Shown: positions 61,630 through 64,000 of the stretch, piece after piece
Numbering within the stretch: position 1 is the first letter of the stretch
Layout: each line of letters begins with the position of its first letter
From: Paenibacillus azoreducens
GTDB taxonomy: Bacteria > Bacillota > Bacilli > Paenibacillales > Paenibacillaceae
DNA: 64,000 nucleotides
Assembly: GCF_021654775.1 (NCBI RefSeq)
Contig: NZ_AP025343.1
Location: forward strand, 2,509,501 to 2,573,500
Direction of reading: 5' to 3'
Made by a program: the position numbers and the translations under genes
Notes under the pieces: model-generated
Told to the model about the DNA's origin: nothing
The model's database searches: none
What the model saw: the letters and a program-made list of their open reading frames with translations, nothing else

Positions 61630-63453
61630 ATGAATTTGCGCAACAAGTTGTTTACGGCATTTGTCATATTGATCATTGTTCCCCTATGTATATTGGGCGT
61701 CGTTACCTTTATCGTTTCCTCGCATTCGATCGAAGAAAAATACAGCCGTCAGACGGAATATTCGCTCAAATCGATCAGCTACAGCATCGGCACGGTGCTG
61801 GGGCAGATGGACAACGTGACGGATAACGGAATTGCGACGTCGGTCTTTCATATGGCATTGTCCGCCAAAGACCCGACCAAACAAGATTTGAACGAGGAGC
61901 AGCTCAGCCTTAATAACAGCCAGCGGAATTTCCGCAGCTTGCTGTATAACCATCCGGCGATCAGCTATGCGTTTCTTTATAATTTGAACGGCGCGGTCGT
62001 TTCCGTTTTTACGAAAGAGAATTTTACGACCATGCCCTTTGAGGATTTCAAAAAGCAACCTCTGTATCAGGAGGTGGTGGATCTTAACGGAGTACCGAAG
62101 TGGATTGCGCCCCATGAGTATCCTGAGCTTACGGGAACGGAACCGGTTTTCACGCAGATTCGTTTGATAAAAGAGCTGAGCTATTTTAAAAATATCGGCA
62201 TTTTGGTGGTGCAGATCAAAAATTGGGACATTGAATCAATCTTCCGCAACCTGTCGCCAACCCAAAGCATGCAATCCACCGATTTTTTTCTGGTCAATGA
62301 CGACGGACTGATCGTGTACGATCCGAACCATGACTTGGAAGGAAAACAAATCAGCTCGGTAATGAAAAAAACGGTAAACTTCGGCTCCGGTTATCAAAGC
62401 TTCAAAACGGATTTCAACGATGAAAAAAGCATTGTTTCCATATATCATATGAAGGACTATTCCTGGAATTTGGTGGCGGTCACCTCATGGGCGTCGCTGT
62501 CTAAGGAAACGCTGGTATTTGCCCAGTGGTTTATCGGCATTACTCTGCTGTGCCTGGTGGCCGCGATCACGTTCAATATGGTGTTCATGAGACGGATTAC
62601 GGGTTCGATCGGGCTGATCGTCCGCTTTATGAGAAAGGTGGAAGGCGGGGATTTTAATGTTCGCGTGGATGACCGCGGGAAGGATGAACTTCATATTTTG
62701 GCCAAAGGTTTCAATGAACTCGTCGATCAAATCAACAGTTTGTTCAAGCAGATCAAGACCGAGCAGAAGCAGAAAACGCAAGCCGAACTTCGCGTGCTGC
62801 AGGCGCAGATCAAGCCGCATTTTTTGTTTAACACGCTTGAATCCATCAATGTGCTGGCCATCCAGAATGAAGGCGAGAAGGTTAGCGAAATGGTACACCG
62901 GCTCGGAAATATTTTGCGGATCAGCATTCAGGATAAGGAAGAAATTCCGCTGGACCAGGAAATCGAGCATTTGCAGAGCTATTTGGAAATCCAGAAGTTT
63001 CGGTTTGATGATCTGTTCGATTATGAGCTGGATATACCGCCCGAGCTGAGAAGGCGCAGCGTGCTGAAGCTTACTTTGCAGCCGCTTGTGGAGAATTGCA
63101 TTCAGCACGGGTTTGAAGGCATTCATTATAAAGGGCATATTCATGTTAGCTGTTGGACGGACCGGGGACGTTTTATCCTGCAGGTCCAAGATAACGGAAT
63201 TGGCATGAGCCCCGACCAGCTTTTAAAATTCGAGTATATGAAAATCGACAAGGAAGAGGAATCCGATCATGAGCTTCCGGGGTTGCATGTCAATGAAGAA
63301 CGGAGAGGACTTGGCTTAAGGAGTGTGGCCGACCGAATCCGGATTCACTACGGTGAATATTATGGCTTATATATCTGCTCCTCGCAGTTGACCGGAACGA
63401 TTATTCAATGTGTTATCCCTGATGCAGAATGGAGGGAAAGAGATGATTCTTAA
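61630..63453 (+). CDS. YesM-like sensor histidine kinase
   Basis: 607 aa. Two membrane helices (about 10-32 and 295-317) enclose an extracellular sensor of the dCache type; a HAMP domain (about 318-372) follows. The kinase core is the YesM/LytS type: His in QIKPHFLFNTLESIN, then HATPase motifs QPLVENCIQHGF and GLGLRSVADRI. Pairs with the next gene, overlapping it by 11 bp. It should sense the sugar bound by the upstream lipoprotein. Confidence 0.93.
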   Translation: MNLRNKLFTAFVILIIVPLCILGVVTFIVSSHSIEEKYSRQTEYSLKSISYSIGTVLGQMDNVTDNGIATSVFHMALSAKDPTKQDLNEEQLSLNNSQRNFRSLLYNHPAISYAFLYNLNGAVVSVFTKENFTTMPFEDFKKQPLYQEVVDLNGVPKWIAPHEYPELTGTEPVFTQIRLIKELSYFKNIGILVVQIKNWDIESIFRNLSPTQSMQSTDFFLVNDDGLIVYDPNHDLEGKQISSVMKKTVNFGSGYQSFKTDFNDEKSIVSIYHMKDYSWNLVAVTSWASLSKETLVFAQWFIGITLLCLVAAITFNMVFMRRITGSIGLIVRFMRKVEGGDFNVRVDDRGKDELHILAKGFNELVDQINSLFKQIKTEQKQKTQAELRVLQAQIKPHFLFNTLESINVLAIQNEGEKVSEMVHRLGNILRISIQDKEEIPLDQEIEHLQSYLEIQKFRFDDLFDYELDIPPELRRRSVLKLTLQPLVENCIQHGFEGIHYKGHIHVSCWTDRGRFILQVQDNGIGMSPDQLLKFEYMKIDKEEESDHELPGLHVNEERRGLGLRSVADRIRIHYGEYYGLYICSSQLTGTIIQCVIPDAEWRERDDS

Positions 63454-64000
63454 AGTTTTGCTCGTAGACGACGAAGCGCCGATTCTGGGCAATCTGAAAA
63501 GCATTATTCCCTGGAAAGACATGAACATGCAGGTACTGGCGGCCCGGAGCGGGAAAGAAGCGTTGGAACTGTTCGATATCCATAATCCGGACATTATTTT
63601 ATGCGATATCCGGATGCCGGTGATGGACGGCCTGACCCTGGTTGGCGAGCTCCGGCGGCTGGGTTCCAAGGCGGAGATCATTTTGCTGACGGGGTACCAG
63701 GAATTCGAATATGCGAGAGCCGGAATCCGATACAAGGTCCGTGACTATATTTGCAAGCCTATCCACTATAAAGAGCTCGAGAACACCATCCGCTCGATCG
63801 GCGAACAAATTGTCAATAAACGGCTGAAGGATCCTTTCCAGCAAACCGTGACGCGCATTCAGGAGAACGAAGGGGATCAAGCGGTGCGGAAAAACCCGCA
63901 GCAGCTGATGGCGGAGGCCGCCCGCTATATTGCCGACAGGCTTGATACGGATCTGGGCATCGAGGAACTGGCGGGACATTTGGGCATCAGCTGCAGTTAC
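63443..64000 (+). CDS. YesN-like response regulator, cut by window end
   Basis: First 186 residues are present. N-terminal receiver with VLLVDDEAPILG, phosphoacceptor Asp in ILCDIRMPVMDG, TGYQEFEYA and the Lys in YICKPI. The end (LDTDLGIEELAGHLGISCSY) is the start of an AraC-type DNA-binding domain. ATG 63443 lies after GGAGGGAAAG inside the kinase C-terminus. Activates sugar-uptake genes in related systems. Confidence 0.93.
   Translation, partial: MILKVLLVDDEAPILGNLKSIIPWKDMNMQVLAARSGKEALELFDIHNPDIILCDIRMPVMDGLTLVGELRRLGSKAEIILLTGYQEFEYARAGIRYKVRDYICKPIHYKELENTIRSIGEQIVNKRLKDPFQQTVTRIQENEGDQAVRKNPQQLMAEAARYIADRLDTDLGIEELAGHLGISCSY

Overview
The window is a stretch of low-to-medium GC Firmicute chromosome, most likely Paenibacillus or a close relative. 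The basis is the gene order priA-def-fmt-rsmB-rlmN-prpC-prkC-rsgA-rpe-spoVM/rpmB-fakA-degV-recG, the sporulation genes spoVM and spoVIF, strong AGGAGG-type ribosome binding sites, UUG/GUG starts, and Bacillus-type FNR, LexA and HxlR systems. Species assignment is inference. I saw no rRNA, tRNA, CRISPR array, insertion sequence or prophage.

Layout. 1-17.2 kb is a conserved housekeeping block: replication restart, N-formyl-methionine processing, rRNA methylation, Ser/Thr kinase and phosphatase, ribosome assembly GTPase, the 26-codon spoVM gene, L28 on the opposite strand, a fatty acid kinase pair (FakA and a DegV/FakB protein), RecG and SpoVIF. 17.4-20.5 kb holds a CuA-like lipoprotein and an SOS cassette (SRAP protein, YolD-like protein, Y-family polymerase) with a LexA box. 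21.2-29.3 kb is a one-direction cluster that looks like an exopolysaccharide synthesis and secretion system: extracellular glycosidase-like protein, membrane HEAT-repeat protein, processive GT2 synthase, degenerate receiver protein with Glu in place of the phosphoacceptor Asp, nucleotide-sugar dehydrogenase, and a TIM-barrel-like protein with a paralog at 50.9 kb. 30-33.7 kb has a short Crp-like regulator, a VOC protein, the hxlAB formaldehyde-fixation operon with hxlR, and a probable spore-coat protein. 33.7-41.9 kb has flavohemoglobin, a YitT-family gene with a long structured leader, the lipid II flippase amj behind five tandem 110-bp repeats, msrAB, a TVP38 protein, and terC under a Mn2+ (yybP-ykoY) riboswitch. 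43-47.9 kb is a sugar or polyol catabolic operon (two isomerase/epimerases, a Gfo/Idh/MocA dehydrogenase, a ThuA protein) with a divergent AraC regulator. 48-50.8 kb has an HxlR regulator, two uncharacterised proteins and an extra infC-like gene. 52.2-59.4 kb is an anaerobic module: fnr, adhE, pflB, pflA with several FNR boxes. 60-64 kb starts an ABC sugar-uptake locus (solute-binding lipoprotein, YesM-like kinase, YesN-like regulator cut by the window edge).

Two things tie the window together. First, at least five TGTGA-N6-TCAC sites sit at hmp, fnr, adhE and pflB, two of them about 41.5 to 42.5 bp from a plausible start, which indicates one FNR circuit for fermentation and NO defence. Second, the intergenic regions hold several dispersed structured repeat families: a 110-bp three-hairpin element whose stems vary in a compensatory way, a 51-bp CCCCGCAAAGT...ACTTTGTGGGG palindromic element (plus one 125-bp version), and several 20-25 bp families confined to particular gaps. 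The most novel candidates are the polysaccharide cluster with its degenerate receiver, the 110-bp structured repeats, and the leader-peptide/hairpin arrangement upstream of the YitT-family gene.
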